A DNA stretch of 64,000 nucleotides. Source: Nocardioides deserti. GTDB taxonomy: Bacteria; Actinomycetota; Actinomycetes; Propionibacteriales; Nocardioidaceae. Below are positions 9,505 through 17,052 of this stretch, in pieces. The stretch spans positions 416,723 to 480,722 of the forward strand of contig NZ_JACMYC010000002.1 in the NCBI RefSeq assembly GCF_014266025.1, given 5' to 3'. Positions within the stretch are counted from its first letter, which is position 1. Each line of letters begins with the position of its first letter. Under the pieces are notes generated by a model, which saw only the letters and a list, made by a program, of their open reading frames with translations, was not told where the DNA came from and searched no databases. The translations under genes were made by a program, and so were the position numbers.

Positions 9505-9521
9505 CTGAAGTGCTGCTTAAG
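9505..9521. promoter_or_regulatory. Candidate LysG/ArgP binding dyad between lysE and its regulator
   Basis: The 81-bp divergent intergenic region contains an imperfect dyad, CTGAAG-TGCTG-CTTAAG (5 of 6 positions symmetric), ending 8 bp before the regulator's GTG. LysR-type proteins bind interrupted dyads in exactly such divergent regions, and this is the only AT-richer element here. Inference only. Confidence 0.35.
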
Positions 9522-9529
9522 GTGGACAC

Positions 9530-10405
9530 GTGCACCTGGACCCCGCCTGGCTCGCCGCCCTGACGGCGATCGCCGACCACGGCACGTTCGACGCCGCGGC
9601 GCGCCACCTCCACCTCACCCCGAGCGCCGTCAGCCAGCGGATCCGCGCGCTGGAGTCGGAGGTGGGCCAGGTCGTCGTCCGGCGCACGGCGCCGGCCGAG
9701 CCCACCGCCGCCGGCGAGGCACTGCTGCGGCTCGCCCGCCAGACCACGCTGCTGCACGAGGAGGCGCTCCGCGAGCTCGGCGGCCACGAGGGCGGCGTCG
9801 CCCGGCTGCCGGTCGCGGTCAACGCCGACTCGCTGGCGACCTGGTTCCACGACGTCCTCGGCGCGGTCGCCGACCGCGGGGACGCCGCGCTCCAGCTGCA
9901 CGTGCTCGACCAGGCGTGGTCGGCCGACCTGCTGCGCGCCGGCACCGTGCTCGCTGCGGTCACCAGTGACCCGGTCGCCGTCCAGGGCTGCTCGGTCGAG
10001 CCGCTCGGCACCCTGCGGTACGCCGCGGCGGCGGCGCCGTCGCTGGCCGAGCGGTTCCGCCGGGGTCGTGGCGTCGACTGGTCGGCGCTGCCGGTCGTGG
10101 TCTTCGACGACAAGGACGCGCTGCAGCACGAGCTGCTCGGCGGCCGTGGCCTCGGGCTGCCGCCGGTGGTGCACCGGGTGCCGACGTCGGCCGACTTCCT
10201 CGAGGCGGTCCGCCTCGGCCTCGGCTGGGGCGCGCTGCCCGAGCCGCAGCTGCTGCCGGACCTGGACGCGGGCCGGCTGGTCCGCCTCGACGCACGCCGG
10301 CACCTCGACGTACCCCTCCACTGGCAGCGCTGGCGGCTGCGCTCGGCGCTCCTCGACACGCTCTCCGACGACGTCCGCCGCGCGGCCGGCCGCGTCCTGC
10401 GGTAG
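9530..10405 (+). CDS. lysG: LysR-family activator of basic amino acid export (LysG/ArgP type)
   Basis: A 291-residue LysR-type transcriptional regulator. Residues 1-65 form the winged helix-turn-helix (FDAAARHLHLTPSAVSQRIR), followed by the linker helix and a periplasmic-binding-like effector domain. It has ArgP/LysG features, including RRTAPAEPTAAGEALLRLAR and a length near 290-300. In the known systems the protein senses lysine, arginine or histidine and activates the divergent exporter gene. Start GTG 9530 is 81 bp from the exporter start. Downstream it ends at a strong bidirectional terminator facing the fadE5-like gene. Confidence 0.9.
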   Translation: MHLDPAWLAALTAIADHGTFDAAARHLHLTPSAVSQRIRALESEVGQVVVRRTAPAEPTAAGEALLRLARQTTLLHEEALRELGGHEGGVARLPVAVNADSLATWFHDVLGAVADRGDAALQLHVLDQAWSADLLRAGTVLAAVTSDPVAVQGCSVEPLGTLRYAAAAAPSLAERFRRGRGVDWSALPVVVFDDKDALQHELLGGRGLGLPPVVHRVPTSADFLEAVRLGLGWGALPEPQLLPDLDAGRLVRLDARRHLDVPLHWQRWRLRSALLDTLSDDVRRAAGRVLR

Positions 10406-10429
10406 CGAGCCCGAGCATGCGCGAGAACG

Positions 10430-10468
10430 ACACCGCCCCCGGTCCCACGAGGGGACCGGGGGCGGTGT
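10430..10468. terminator. Strong bidirectional terminator hairpin
   Basis: A perfect 17-bp inverted repeat (arms 10430-10446 and 10452-10468, loop ACGAG) lies between the convergent lysG (+) and fadE5-like (-) genes. The arm begins ACACCGCCCCCGG. No T-tract follows on either side, as is usual for high-GC actinobacterial terminators. Confidence 0.85.
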
Positions 10469-10487
10469 GCGTGCCGTCAGGCGAGGA

Positions 10488-12374
10488 TCAGAACGCCGAC
10501 TCGTCGAGGTCCATCAGCGACAGGTCGGTCGCCTCGGCGATCGCCCGCTCGGCGCTGATGCGCGGCAGGTTGGTGGCGGCGAAGAACTGCGCCGCCGCGA
10601 CCTTGCCCTCGTAGAACGCCTGGTCCTTGCCGCCCGGAAGTCCAGCATCAGTGCCGCCGAGCTTCTCCAGCGCGACCTCGGCCTGGCGCAGCAGCAGCCA
10701 GCCGCAGACGACGTCACCGAGCGCCATGAGCAGGCGCGTGGTGTTGAGGCCGACCTTGTAGATGTTGCGCAGCTCGTCCTGGGCCGACATCAGGTCGTTG
10801 ATGAGGTGGCCGACCATCGCGTTGGCGTCGTCGAGCGCGGTGGCGAGCAGCTGGCGCTCGTTCTTGAGGCGCCCGTTGCCGGCCTCGCTGTCGATGAACT
10901 TCTGGATCTCGCCCGCGATGTGGCCCAGGGCGCGGCCCTGGTCCTTGACGATCTTGCGGAAGAAGAAGTCTTGGCCCTGGATCGCCGTGGTGCCCTCGTA
11001 GAGGGTGTCGATCTTGGCGTCGCGGACGTACTGCTCGATCGGGTACTCCTGCAAGAAGCCGGAGCCGCCGAAGGTCTGCAGCGACTCGGTGCCGAGCAGC
11101 ACCCACGAGCGCTCCGAGCCGTAGCCCTTGACGATCGGGAGCAGCAGGTCGTTGACGGCCTCCGCGAGCTTGGTCTCGTCGGTGTCCATCGCGCCGTTGT
11201 GCTGAGCGAGCTGGACCTTGTCCTGCCAGCTGGCGGTGTAGAGCACCAGCGAGCGCATCGCCTCGGCGAAGGACTTCTGCACCATCAGCGAGCGGCGCAC
11301 GTCGGGGTGGTGGGTGATCGTGACGCGCGGCGCGGTCTTGTCCGAGGCCTGGGTGAGGTCGGCGCCCTGGACGCGGGACTTCGCGTAGTCGAGCGCGTTG
11401 AGGTAGCCGGTCGACAGGGTCGCGATCGCCTTGGTGCCGACGAGCATGCGGGCGTTCTCGATGACCTGGAACATCTGCGCGATGCCGTCGTGGACCTCGC
11501 CGAGCAGCCAGCCGCGGGCCGGCTCGCCGCCACCGACGGAGGTGTCGCCGAAGGTGACCTCGCAGGTGTTGGAGACCTTGATGCCCATCTTGTGCTCGAC
11601 GTTGGTGACGTAGACGCCGTTGCGCTCGCCGGTCAGCTCGCCGGTCTCCACGTCGAAGTGGTGCTTGGGCACGAGGAAGAGCGACAGGCCCTTGGTGCCG
11701 GGGCCACCCGCACCCTCGACGCCCACGGGGCGCGCGAGCGTGAGGTGCATGATGTTCTCGCTCATGTCGTGCTCACCGGACGTGATGAAGCGCTTGACGC
11801 CCTCGATGTTCCACGTGCCGTCGTCGTTCGGGGTGGCCTTGGTGCGGCCGGCGCCGACGTCGGAGCCCGCGTCGGGCTCGGTCAGCACCATCGTGGCGCC
11901 CCACTGGCGCTCGATCATGTGTGTAGCGATCTTCTTGTCGCGGTCGTTGCCGTTGCGGTGGACGATGTCGGCGAACGACGGGCCGGCCGCGTACATCCAC
12001 ACCGGGGCGTTCGCGCCGAGCACCATCTCGCCGATCGCCCAGACCAGGCTGGAGGGCGCCGGCGTGCCGCCGAGCTCCTCGCCGATCTGCAGGCGCCAGT
12101 ACTCGGAGTCCATCCAGGCCTGGTAGCTCTTCTGGAACGACTCCGGCACGGGAGCGGTGTGCGTGGCCGGGTCGAAGACCGGCGGGTTGCGGTCGCTGTC
12201 CTCGAAGGATGCCGCCAGGTCCTCGCGGGAGAGCCGGTCGACCTCGGCGAGGATCGCGCGGGCCGTCTCGGAGTCCACCTCGGCGAACGGGCCGGTGCCG
12301 AGGACCTCGTCGCGGCCCAGTACCTCGAAGAGGTTGAACTCGATGTCGCGGAGGTTGCTCTTGTAGTGGCTCAC
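10488..12374 (-). CDS. fadE5: FadE5-type acyl-CoA dehydrogenase
   Basis: A 628-residue flavoenzyme that oxidises acyl-CoA thioesters to 2-enoyl-CoA in beta-oxidation. The N terminus [20 protein letters not shown] and the segments [36 protein letters not shown] and [18 protein letters not shown] are, from memory, nearly those of mycobacterial FadE5. That enzyme has an extra C-terminal domain compared with ordinary ~390-residue enzymes and accepts a broad range of chain lengths. The catalytic-base region is YEGTTAIQ. Electrons pass to ETF. The gene stands alone between a terminator and a 250-bp intergenic region. That region carries a palindrome resembling a TetR operator about 56 bp upstream of the start, so fatty-acid-responsive control is plausible but unproven. 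Confidence 0.88.
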   Translation of the reverse strand: MSHYKSNLRDIEFNLFEVLGRDEVLGTGPFAEVDSETARAILAEVDRLSREDLAASFEDSDRNPPVFDPATHTAPVPESFQKSYQAWMDSEYWRLQIGEELGGTPAPSSLVWAIGEMVLGANAPVWMYAAGPSFADIVHRNGNDRDKKIATHMIERQWGATMVLTEPDAGSDVGAGRTKATPNDDGTWNIEGVKRFITSGEHDMSENIMHLTLARPVGVEGAGGPGTKGLSLFLVPKHHFDVETGELTGERNGVYVTNVEHKMGIKVSNTCEVTFGDTSVGGGEPARGWLLGEVHDGIAQMFQVIENARMLVGTKAIATLSTGYLNALDYAKSRVQGADLTQASDKTAPRVTITHHPDVRRSLMVQKSFAEAMRSLVLYTASWQDKVQLAQHNGAMDTDETKLAEAVNDLLLPIVKGYGSERSWVLLGTESLQTFGGSGFLQEYPIEQYVRDAKIDTLYEGTTAIQGQDFFFRKIVKDQGRALGHIAGEIQKFIDSEAGNGRLKNERQLLATALDDANAMVGHLINDLMSAQDELRNIYKVGLNTTRLLMALGDVVCGWLLLRQAEVALEKLGGTDAGLPGGKDQAFYEGKVAAAQFFAATNLPRISAERAIAEATDLSLMDLDESAF

Positions 12375-12429
12375 TGCTCCACCTTCATGTCGTGAATGTG
12401 TGTCCGGGCGCCTGCCAGCACACGGCTAC

Positions 12430-12442
12430 TACTGGTCAGTAA
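12430..12442. promoter_or_regulatory. Candidate TetR-type operator upstream of fadE5-like gene
   Basis: TACTGGTCAGTA is a near-perfect palindrome (read on the minus strand as TTACTGACCAGTA), located about 56 bp upstream of the fadE5-like ATG. It resembles the TTAC-N-AGTAA dyads used by TetR regulators of fatty-acid genes. The cognate regulator is not in the window. Confidence 0.35.
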
Positions 12443-12520
12443 CTTCAATGGTATGCGGGCGCCCGAGGGCGTGCAAGCGGATGGCCCGAGGGATCCCGGT
12501 GGTCCAGCGCTGCGCCCAGC

Positions 12521-12566
12521 GGACCAGTTAAGTCGACTGAAATACCTAACTAACGTGTTATGGTCC
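12521..12566. promoter_or_regulatory. AT-rich promoter/operator region before the TauE/SafE gene
   Basis: This is the most AT-rich stretch of the intergenic region. It contains AGTCGACT (perfect 8-bp palindrome, 12531-12538, extended by TTA/GAA), a TAACGTGTTA element (12551-12560), and outer arms GGACCA (12521-12526) and TGGTCC (12561-12566) that form an inverted repeat around the whole block. It is the likely promoter and operator of the exporter gene at 12626; the Rrf2 protein encoded next is the obvious candidate ligand. Confidence 0.4.
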
Positions 12567-12625
12567 GTTCAGTCCACGTCCGCTCGGTGGTGGTGCCACC
12601 ACCGAGGAACCGTCAGGGGTCACCC

Positions 12626-13534
12626 ATGCGCAAGCTCATCGTCCTCGGATTCGTCGGCCTCCTCGCCCAGCTCATCGACGGCTCGTTGGGCATGGCGTAC
12701 GGCGTCACGTCGTCCACGCTGCTCCTCGCCGCGGGGGTGGCCCCGGCCGCGGCCTCGGCCGCCGTCCACTTCTCCGAGATCGGGACCTCGCTGGTCTCCG
12801 GCTTCTCCCACCACAAGCTCGGCAACGTCGACTGGCGCACCGTCTCGATCCTGGCCGTGCCGGGCTTCGTCGGCGCCTTCGCCGGCGCGACGTTCCTCTC
12901 CAACCTCGACGGCGACTCCGCCAAGCCGTGGGTGGCCGGGATCCTCCTCGGCCTCGGCATCTACGTCATCTGGCGCTTCCTGGTGCTCGGCGGCCGCCGC
13001 CCCACCTTCAAGGCGCGCCCCTCGGCCGGGATGCTCGCGCCGATGGGCCTGGTCGGCGGCGCGCTCGACGCCGTCGGCGGCGGCGGGTGGGGCCCGGTCG
13101 GCACCACCACGCTGCTCTCCTCCGGCCGGCTCGAGCCGCGCAAGGTCGTCGGGTCGATCGACACCTCGGAGTTCGTGGTCGCCGTCGGCGGCTCGCTCGG
13201 CTTCATCCTCGCGCTGGGATCACAGGGCATCGAGTGGGCGTACGCCGGCGCGCTGCTCGCCGGCGGCGTGGTCGCCGCCCCGATCGCCGCCTGGCTGGTC
13301 CGCAAGCTCGCGGCCCGTGTCCTGGGCGTCGCCGCCGGCGGCCTGATCGTGCTGACCAACACCAAGACGATCGCCGAGTCCTTCGGCGCCTCGGGCACCA
13401 CCGTCGCGGTGCTCGCCGCCGTCCTCTTCGTCGCCTGGGTGACCGGCATCGTGTGGGCGGTCAAGCAGGAGCGCCTCGCCCGCGCCCTCGAGGCGGCCCA
13501 GGGTCGCGAGCCCGAGCTCGCGCCCGTCGGGTGA
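12626..13534 (+). CDS. TauE/SafE-family sulfite/organosulfur exporter-like membrane protein
   Basis: A 302-residue polytopic membrane protein of the TauE/SafE (DUF81) family with about eight hydrophobic helices. Typical features are the N-terminal DGSLGMAYGVTSSTLLLAAG and the repeated half GGALDAVGGGGWGPVGTTTL, the internal duplication characteristic of the family. Members are proposed to export sulfite, sulfoacetate or related anions, but few have been tested. ATG 12626 gives the family start (MRKLIVLGFVG) and is preceded by CAGGGG; the frame itself opens at 12560. An Rrf2-type regulator follows 83 bp downstream in the same direction, which makes a small regulated sulfur-related unit likely. 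Confidence 0.85.
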   Translation: MRKLIVLGFVGLLAQLIDGSLGMAYGVTSSTLLLAAGVAPAAASAAVHFSEIGTSLVSGFSHHKLGNVDWRTVSILAVPGFVGAFAGATFLSNLDGDSAKPWVAGILLGLGIYVIWRFLVLGGRRPTFKARPSAGMLAPMGLVGGALDAVGGGGWGPVGTTTLLSSGRLEPRKVVGSIDTSEFVVAVGGSLGFILALGSQGIEWAYAGALLAGGVVAAPIAAWLVRKLAARVLGVAAGGLIVLTNTKTIAESFGASGTTVAVLAAVLFVAWVTGIVWAVKQERLARALEAAQGREPELAPVG

Positions 13535-13576
13535 CGGCCTTGCCCGGGTCGGTGGTCGGCAGGGTGGTCGGGCCGG

Positions 13577-13597
13577 AGTCGAGTGTCCCGATCGACT
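13577..13597. promoter_or_regulatory. Candidate autoregulatory site before the Rrf2 gene
   Basis: AGTCGA (13577-13582) and TCGACT (13592-13597) form an inverted repeat with a 9-bp spacer, 20 bp before the Rrf2 ATG. The same half-site occurs as AGTCGACT at 12531-12538 upstream of the exporter gene. Shared half-sites in front of the two genes suggest one regulator, but this is inference. Confidence 0.3.
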
Positions 13598-13617
13598 TCT
13601 CTGCCAGACTGGGCGCC

Positions 13618-14076
13618 ATGCGCGTCTCCGCCAAGTCCGACTACGCCCTGCGTGCGCTGATCGAGATGGCCGGGCGGGCGGACGGCAAGGCGGTGAGCGC
13701 CGAGGAGCTCGGTCGGCTGCAGGAGATCCCGCACGGCTTCCTCCAGGCGATCCTCGCCGACCTCCGCCGCGCCGGCGTCGTGATCTCCCAGCGCGGCCAG
13801 TCCGGCGGCTGGCGGATGGGACGCCCGGCCGCCGACGTCTCGGTCGCCGACGTCATCCGGGCGGTCGACGGCCCGCTCGTCTCGGTCTACGGCCTGCGCC
13901 CCGAGGCCGTGACCTACAACGACTCGGCCGAGGTGCTCCAGCACGTCTGGATCGCCGCCCGCCGCTCCCTGCGCGACGTCTTCGAGCAGACCTCCATCCA
14001 GGCGCTCGCCGACGGCAAGCTCCCGAAGGCGGTCACCTCCCGCACCGCCGACGAGGACGCCTGGCAGCCGCACTGA
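13618..14076 (+). CDS. Rrf2-family transcriptional regulator without Fe-S cysteines
   Basis: A 152-residue Rrf2 regulator. Residues 1-65 hold the winged helix (KSDYALRALIEMA, EELGRLQEIPHGFLQAILAD, RAGVVISQRGQSGGW), the wing being the typical Gly-rich G-x-x-G-G-W/Y loop. The protein contains no cysteine at all, so it cannot ligate an Fe-S cluster like IscR, NsrR or RsrR. It belongs with the CymR-like and other ligand-sensing or protein-sensing Rrf2 members, several of which govern sulfur assimilation. ATG 13618 follows the exporter gene by 83 bp. Its last 163 bp are antisense to the neighbouring sulfotransferase-like frame. Confidence 0.85.
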   Translation: MRVSAKSDYALRALIEMAGRADGKAVSAEELGRLQEIPHGFLQAILADLRRAGVVISQRGQSGGWRMGRPAADVSVADVIRAVDGPLVSVYGLRPEAVTYNDSAEVLQHVWIAARRSLRDVFEQTSIQALADGKLPKAVTSRTADEDAWQPH

Positions 14077-14840
14077 CCTTCGTCGCCGGGGGCCTCGGGC
14101 GGGGTGCCGGGCAGGAGGTCGGCCGGCTCGCCGTGCACCCGCACGCCGGACGCGGCCAGCGCGCCGACCCAGGAGAGGGCCAGCGCGGTGCGGCGGGCGC
14201 GCTCCCCGTCGTCGACCGTCGGGCCGACCGTCGGGTCGACCGACGCGGGCGGCCGGCCCATCGCGCGGGGCGGTGTCGGAGGCAGGGCGACGCCGACCAG
14301 GTCGGCGAGCGCCCCTCGGACCGTCTCGCCCGCGCACCGGCAGCCCGGCAGCACCACGACGTGGACCCGCTGCGGGTCGCGGAGCGCCGGGACCCACCGG
14401 TCCAGCACGTCGACCAGGTCGGTCGCCGGGTCACCGATGCGGCACTGCCCGTCCGGGGCGGTCACGGTGAGCACCAGGCGCGGCCGCATCCCTGCGAGCT
14501 GGTCGAGCAGCAGGTCGACCGCAGGCCGATCGAGCGCCGCGAGCATCCGCTCGGACACGACCACCGCCCGGGTGGACCGGCGCTGGCGGCGTGCCTCGCG
14601 GCACACCTCCGCCCAGGCGCCCTCCACGTCGCGGCGCCGGAAGCCCCAGGCGTGGTGGTCCCACGCGAGCTCCACGGCGGCGCGGAAGACGCCCTCGGGC
14701 GTCCCCGCGCGGCGTACTCCCCGCACGGCGAGGGTGTCGGCGTGCTCGGTGAGCACGTCCTCGACCAGGTCCGTGCCCAGGCGGGAGGGGCCGAGGTGGA
14801 GGAACACGTCGCGGCGGGCCATGCCGTCACGGTCGCCCAC
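13914..14840 (-). CDS. Degenerate sulfotransferase-like protein overlapping the Rrf2 gene
   Basis: A 308-residue open frame starting at ATG 14840 (or ATG 14822, MARRDVFLHLG). The N terminus VFLHLGPSRLGTDLVEDVL lines up with the V-F-x-H-x-G-x-x-K-T-G-T-T phosphosulfate loop of actinobacterial sulfotransferase-family proteins, but the key K-T-G-T-T reads R-L-G-T-D. Later parts also match the pattern of that family: RAVVVSERMLAALDRPA, RLVLTVTAPDGQ and RVHVVVLPG. The PAPS-binding loop therefore looks inactivated. The final ~55 residues are read antisense through the Rrf2 gene and are Ser/Cys-rich, unlike the rest, as if an earlier stop codon was lost. It may be a decaying gene or a protein with a new role. 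Confidence 0.55.
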   Translation of the reverse strand: MGDRDGMARRDVFLHLGPSRLGTDLVEDVLTEHADTLAVRGVRRAGTPEGVFRAAVELAWDHHAWGFRRRDVEGAWAEVCREARRQRRSTRAVVVSERMLAALDRPAVDLLLDQLAGMRPRLVLTVTAPDGQCRIGDPATDLVDVLDRWVPALRDPQRVHVVVLPGCRCAGETVRGALADLVGVALPPTPPRAMGRPPASVDPTVGPTVDDGERARRTALALSWVGALAASGVRVHGEPADLLPGTPPEAPGDEGQCGCQASSSAVREVTAFGSLPSASAWMEVCSKTSRRERRAAIQTCWSTSAESL

Positions 14841-14902
14841 CGCCTCGACGCGCCGCCGTCGTCGTGGTGAACGGACGGCGACGGCTCGGTCACGCGGAGG
14901 AC

Positions 14903-14916
14903 TAGAACGTGTTCTC
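14903..14916 (+). promoter_or_regulatory. KstR-like operator (steroid-catabolism repressor box)
   Basis: TAGAACGTGTTCTC fits the KstR consensus T-N2-AAC-N2-GTT-N2-A at all positions except the last. In mycobacteria and rhodococci this site controls cholesterol-catabolism genes. It ends 21 bp before the GTG of the SnoaL/ketosteroid-isomerase-like gene, where it would overlap the promoter or the start of transcription. Confidence 0.55.
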
Positions 14917-14937
14917 GTTCCGCGCTACGTTGCGCGG

Positions 14938-15387
14938 GTGATCACCTCCGACGCCATCGTCTGGAACGCGCCGAACGACCCGCACCCGGCCCGCGCGGCC
15001 TCGCAGCGGTCCTACTCCGCTGTGGCCAAGGGCGACCTGGCCGAGTGGCTGACGGTGTACGCCGAGGACGCGGTGCTCGAGGACCCGGTCGGGCCGTCGA
15101 TGTTCGACCCCGAGGGCCGCGGGCACCACGGCCACGCCGGCATCTCGGCCTTCTGGGAGAAGGCGATCGCGCCGATCGACCGCTTCGAGTTCACCATCGA
15201 GCAGTCGATGGCCAACGGCAACACCTGCGCCAACGTCGGCCGGATCCGGACGTCGTTCGCCGACGGCAGCCACACCACCACCGAGCTGGTGATGGTCTAC
15301 GTCGTGCACGAGGACGGGCGCGTCGCCTCGATGAAGGCCTACTGGGAGCCCGAGCGCACGATGGCGAGCTTCACCCCCGCCTCCTGA
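14938..15387 (+). CDS. SnoaL/NTF2-like protein, possible steroid Delta-isomerase
   Basis: A 149-residue single-domain protein of the NTF2-like/SnoaL fold. It has the usual opening helix (QRSYSAVAKGDLAEWLTVYA), a D-A-V-L-E-D-P-V strand-turn, an F-W-E-K helix, and the closing strands VYVVHEDGRVASMKAYWEPE. Related actinobacterial proteins are annotated as ketosteroid isomerase-like; the catalytic Asp/Tyr set cannot be confirmed by eye. A KstR-like box directly upstream supports a role in steroid or sterol breakdown. The start is GTG 14938, very close to the operator, so the transcript may be nearly leaderless. The divergent neighbour is the sulfotransferase-like gene. Confidence 0.75.
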   Translation: MITSDAIVWNAPNDPHPARAASQRSYSAVAKGDLAEWLTVYAEDAVLEDPVGPSMFDPEGRGHHGHAGISAFWEKAIAPIDRFEFTIEQSMANGNTCANVGRIRTSFADGSHTTTELVMVYVVHEDGRVASMKAYWEPERTMASFTPAS

Positions 15388-15409
15388 CTTCCCGCGGGTC
15401 GGACGGTGG

Positions 15410-16072
15410 TCAGACGGTGGTGTGGCGGGCGACCCACTCCACGAGCGGCCGCAGCGCGCGCCAGTCCTCGCGGACCACGTCGAGCAGCTCGGGGGTGTGG
15501 ATCACCGGCTCGAAGCCGATGGCGTGCCCGAGGCTCAATGACCGGTGCCGCAGCAGGTCGATGCGCGGGTGGTCCGCGTCGTACCCACGCGGCGAGGTCT
15601 TCAGGCGGTCGCCGCCGCGCTCCCACCCGGCCGCCTCCAGGTCGGCGACGATCGCCTCGAGCTCGCCGCCGAGCTGGTCGTGGTCGACGGCACCGCGGTA
15701 CGCCGCCAGCCGGCCCGCGCTCGCCTCGTAGAACCCGCCCCCGGTCCGCACCCCGCGCGGCGACACCTCGACGTACCAGCCGGTCGACTCCGCGGCCCGC
15801 ACGAACGCGCCCTGGTGGGTCTTGAAGGGCGTCTTGTCCTTCGCGAACCGGACGTCGCGGTGCGGCCGGAACACCTTCGCCGCCCCGAACTCCGGCTCCA
15901 GTGCCGCGCACAGCGCCTCCACCGGCGCGCGGACCTGCGTGAGGTAGGTGTCCTTGTGCTTCTCCCAGAACGACCGGGTGTTGTCGACCTCGAGGTCGTC
16001 GTAGAAGTCCAGCGCGGCGACCGGGATGCCCGTGAACGGGCCCTGTGCCGGTGACGTGGAGGACGGGGACAT
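15410..16072 (-). CDS. DUF2461 (TIGR02453) protein
   Basis: A 220-residue member of the DUF2461 family. Its signatures are LDFYDDLEVDNTRSFWEKHK near residue 21-40, then FRPHRDVRFAKDKTPFKTHQ, GWYVEVSPRGVRTGGGFYEA and LKTSPRGYDADHPRIDLLRH. These are highly conserved in bacteria and fungi, but the function is not known. ATG 16072 is the only usable start before the conserved block, because no other ATG or GTG occurs in the first 20 codons. That ATG lies only 2 nt beyond the 3' end of the upstream tRNA-Gly, on the same strand. The frame does continue upstream through the tRNA, but those residues are not protein-like. Confidence 0.88.
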   Translation of the reverse strand: MSPSSTSPAQGPFTGIPVAALDFYDDLEVDNTRSFWEKHKDTYLTQVRAPVEALCAALEPEFGAAKVFRPHRDVRFAKDKTPFKTHQGAFVRAAESTGWYVEVSPRGVRTGGGFYEASAGRLAAYRGAVDHDQLGGELEAIVADLEAAGWERGGDRLKTSPRGYDADHPRIDLLRHRSLSLGHAIGFEPVIHTPELLDVVREDWRALRPLVEWVARHTTV

Positions 16073-16074
16073 GG

Positions 16075-16147
16075 AGCGGATGACGAGACTCGAACTCGCG
16101 ACATCGACCTTGGGAAGGTCGCGCTCTACCAACTGAGCTACATCCGC
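16075..16147 (-). tRNA. tRNA-Gly (anticodon CCC)
   Basis: Read on the minus strand, the 73-nt cloverleaf starts GCGGATG and ends CATCCGC plus discriminator T. It has D-stem GCTC/GAGC, anticodon stem CGACC/GGTCG with loop TTCCCAA (anticodon CCC, reading GGG), a 5-nt variable loop, and T-stem GCGAG/CTCGT with loop TTCGAGT. The CCA end is not encoded. The start codon of the DUF2461 gene follows after 2 nt. Confidence 0.95.
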
Positions 16148-16184
16148 ATGCCGGGTGCGACCCGACGGCGTGGAGTCTAGGGGA

Positions 16185-16982
16185 TCACTCGCCGCCAGGT
16201 GAGACGACCCGGCCGATCGTGGGGAACTTCGGCTCGACGGTGTCGCCGGAGGAGCGGCCGGTGAGCCGCCGCTGCACCCAGGGGGCGAGGTAGCCGCGGG
16301 CCCAGGCCGCGTCGGCGCGCACCCGCTCGCGGCGGCTGAGCGTCGGCAGGTCCGGCAGGGGGAGCGGCTCGAGGTCGTGCTCCACGCCGAGCGCGTCCAG
16401 CACCATCATGGCGGTGACCTGGTGGCCGACCGGGCCGAGGTGCATCCGGTCGACGTCCCACAGCCGTGGGTCGCTGGCGGGCACGTCGTACGGCAGCCGC
16501 TGCGCGACCCGCCACGAGTCGGCGATGGTGGCGCCGTGGCGGTCGGCGATGGAGCGGACGTGCTCGTTGTAGAGCGCGAACCGGCCGCGGATCGGGGCGT
16601 AGATGCCGCCGCTGCCGGGGTCGAAGGCGGTGAAGAGCACGATCCGGGCGCCGGACGCGGCGAGCTTGCCGACCGCGACGTCGTACTCCTCCGCGAGCGC
16701 GTCGAGGTCGACCTTCGGGCGCACGATGTCGTTGGCGCCGGCGTACAGCGTGATGAGGTCGGGCTCGAGGGCGAGCGCGGGCTCGACCTGCTCGCGCACG
16801 ATCGCGGCGAGCTTGCGGCCCCGGATGGCGAGGTTGGCGTAGCCGAAGTCGGGCTCCCGGGCCGCGAGCACCTCGGCGACCCGGTCGGCCCAGCCGCGCA
16901 GGCCGTTGGGACGGGTGGGGTCGGGGTCGCCCACCCCCTCGGTGAAGGAGTCGCCGAGGGCGACGTACCGCGTGAACGCCAT
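16185..16982 (-). CDS. SGNH/GDSL-family hydrolase (esterase/lipase-like)
   Basis: A 265-residue SGNH hydrolase with all four blocks: catalytic serine in YVALGDSFTEGVGD (about residue 12), oxyanion Gly in NLAIRGRKL, Asn in LYAGANDIV, and the Asp-x-x-His pair in DRMHLGPVGH near 190. There is no signal peptide, so it is likely cytosolic. Close actinobacterial homologues are conserved housekeeping-like esterases with unknown natural substrates. ATG 16982 gives the family N terminus (MAFTRYVALGDS); the frame opens at 17075 but the extension is Ser/Arg-rich. It lies upstream of the tRNA on the same strand and divergent to dcd, with 70 bp between the starts. Confidence 0.87.
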   Translation of the reverse strand: MAFTRYVALGDSFTEGVGDPDPTRPNGLRGWADRVAEVLAAREPDFGYANLAIRGRKLAAIVREQVEPALALEPDLITLYAGANDIVRPKVDLDALAEEYDVAVGKLAASGARIVLFTAFDPGSGGIYAPIRGRFALYNEHVRSIADRHGATIADSWRVAQRLPYDVPASDPRLWDVDRMHLGPVGHQVTAMMVLDALGVEHDLEPLPLPDLPTLSRRERVRADAAWARGYLAPWVQRRLTGRSSGDTVEPKFPTIGRVVSPGGE

Positions 16983-17052
16983 GGGCACCATTGTCCGCCC
17001 GGACCGTCCCGAGGAGCGGGCGGGGGCCCGCGCCGGCCGGTAGGTTGACGCC

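Noticed and set aside
12552..12559. Second KstR site between fadE5-like and TauE genes
   Set aside because: Only the AACGTGTT core matches; the flanking T and A positions do not.
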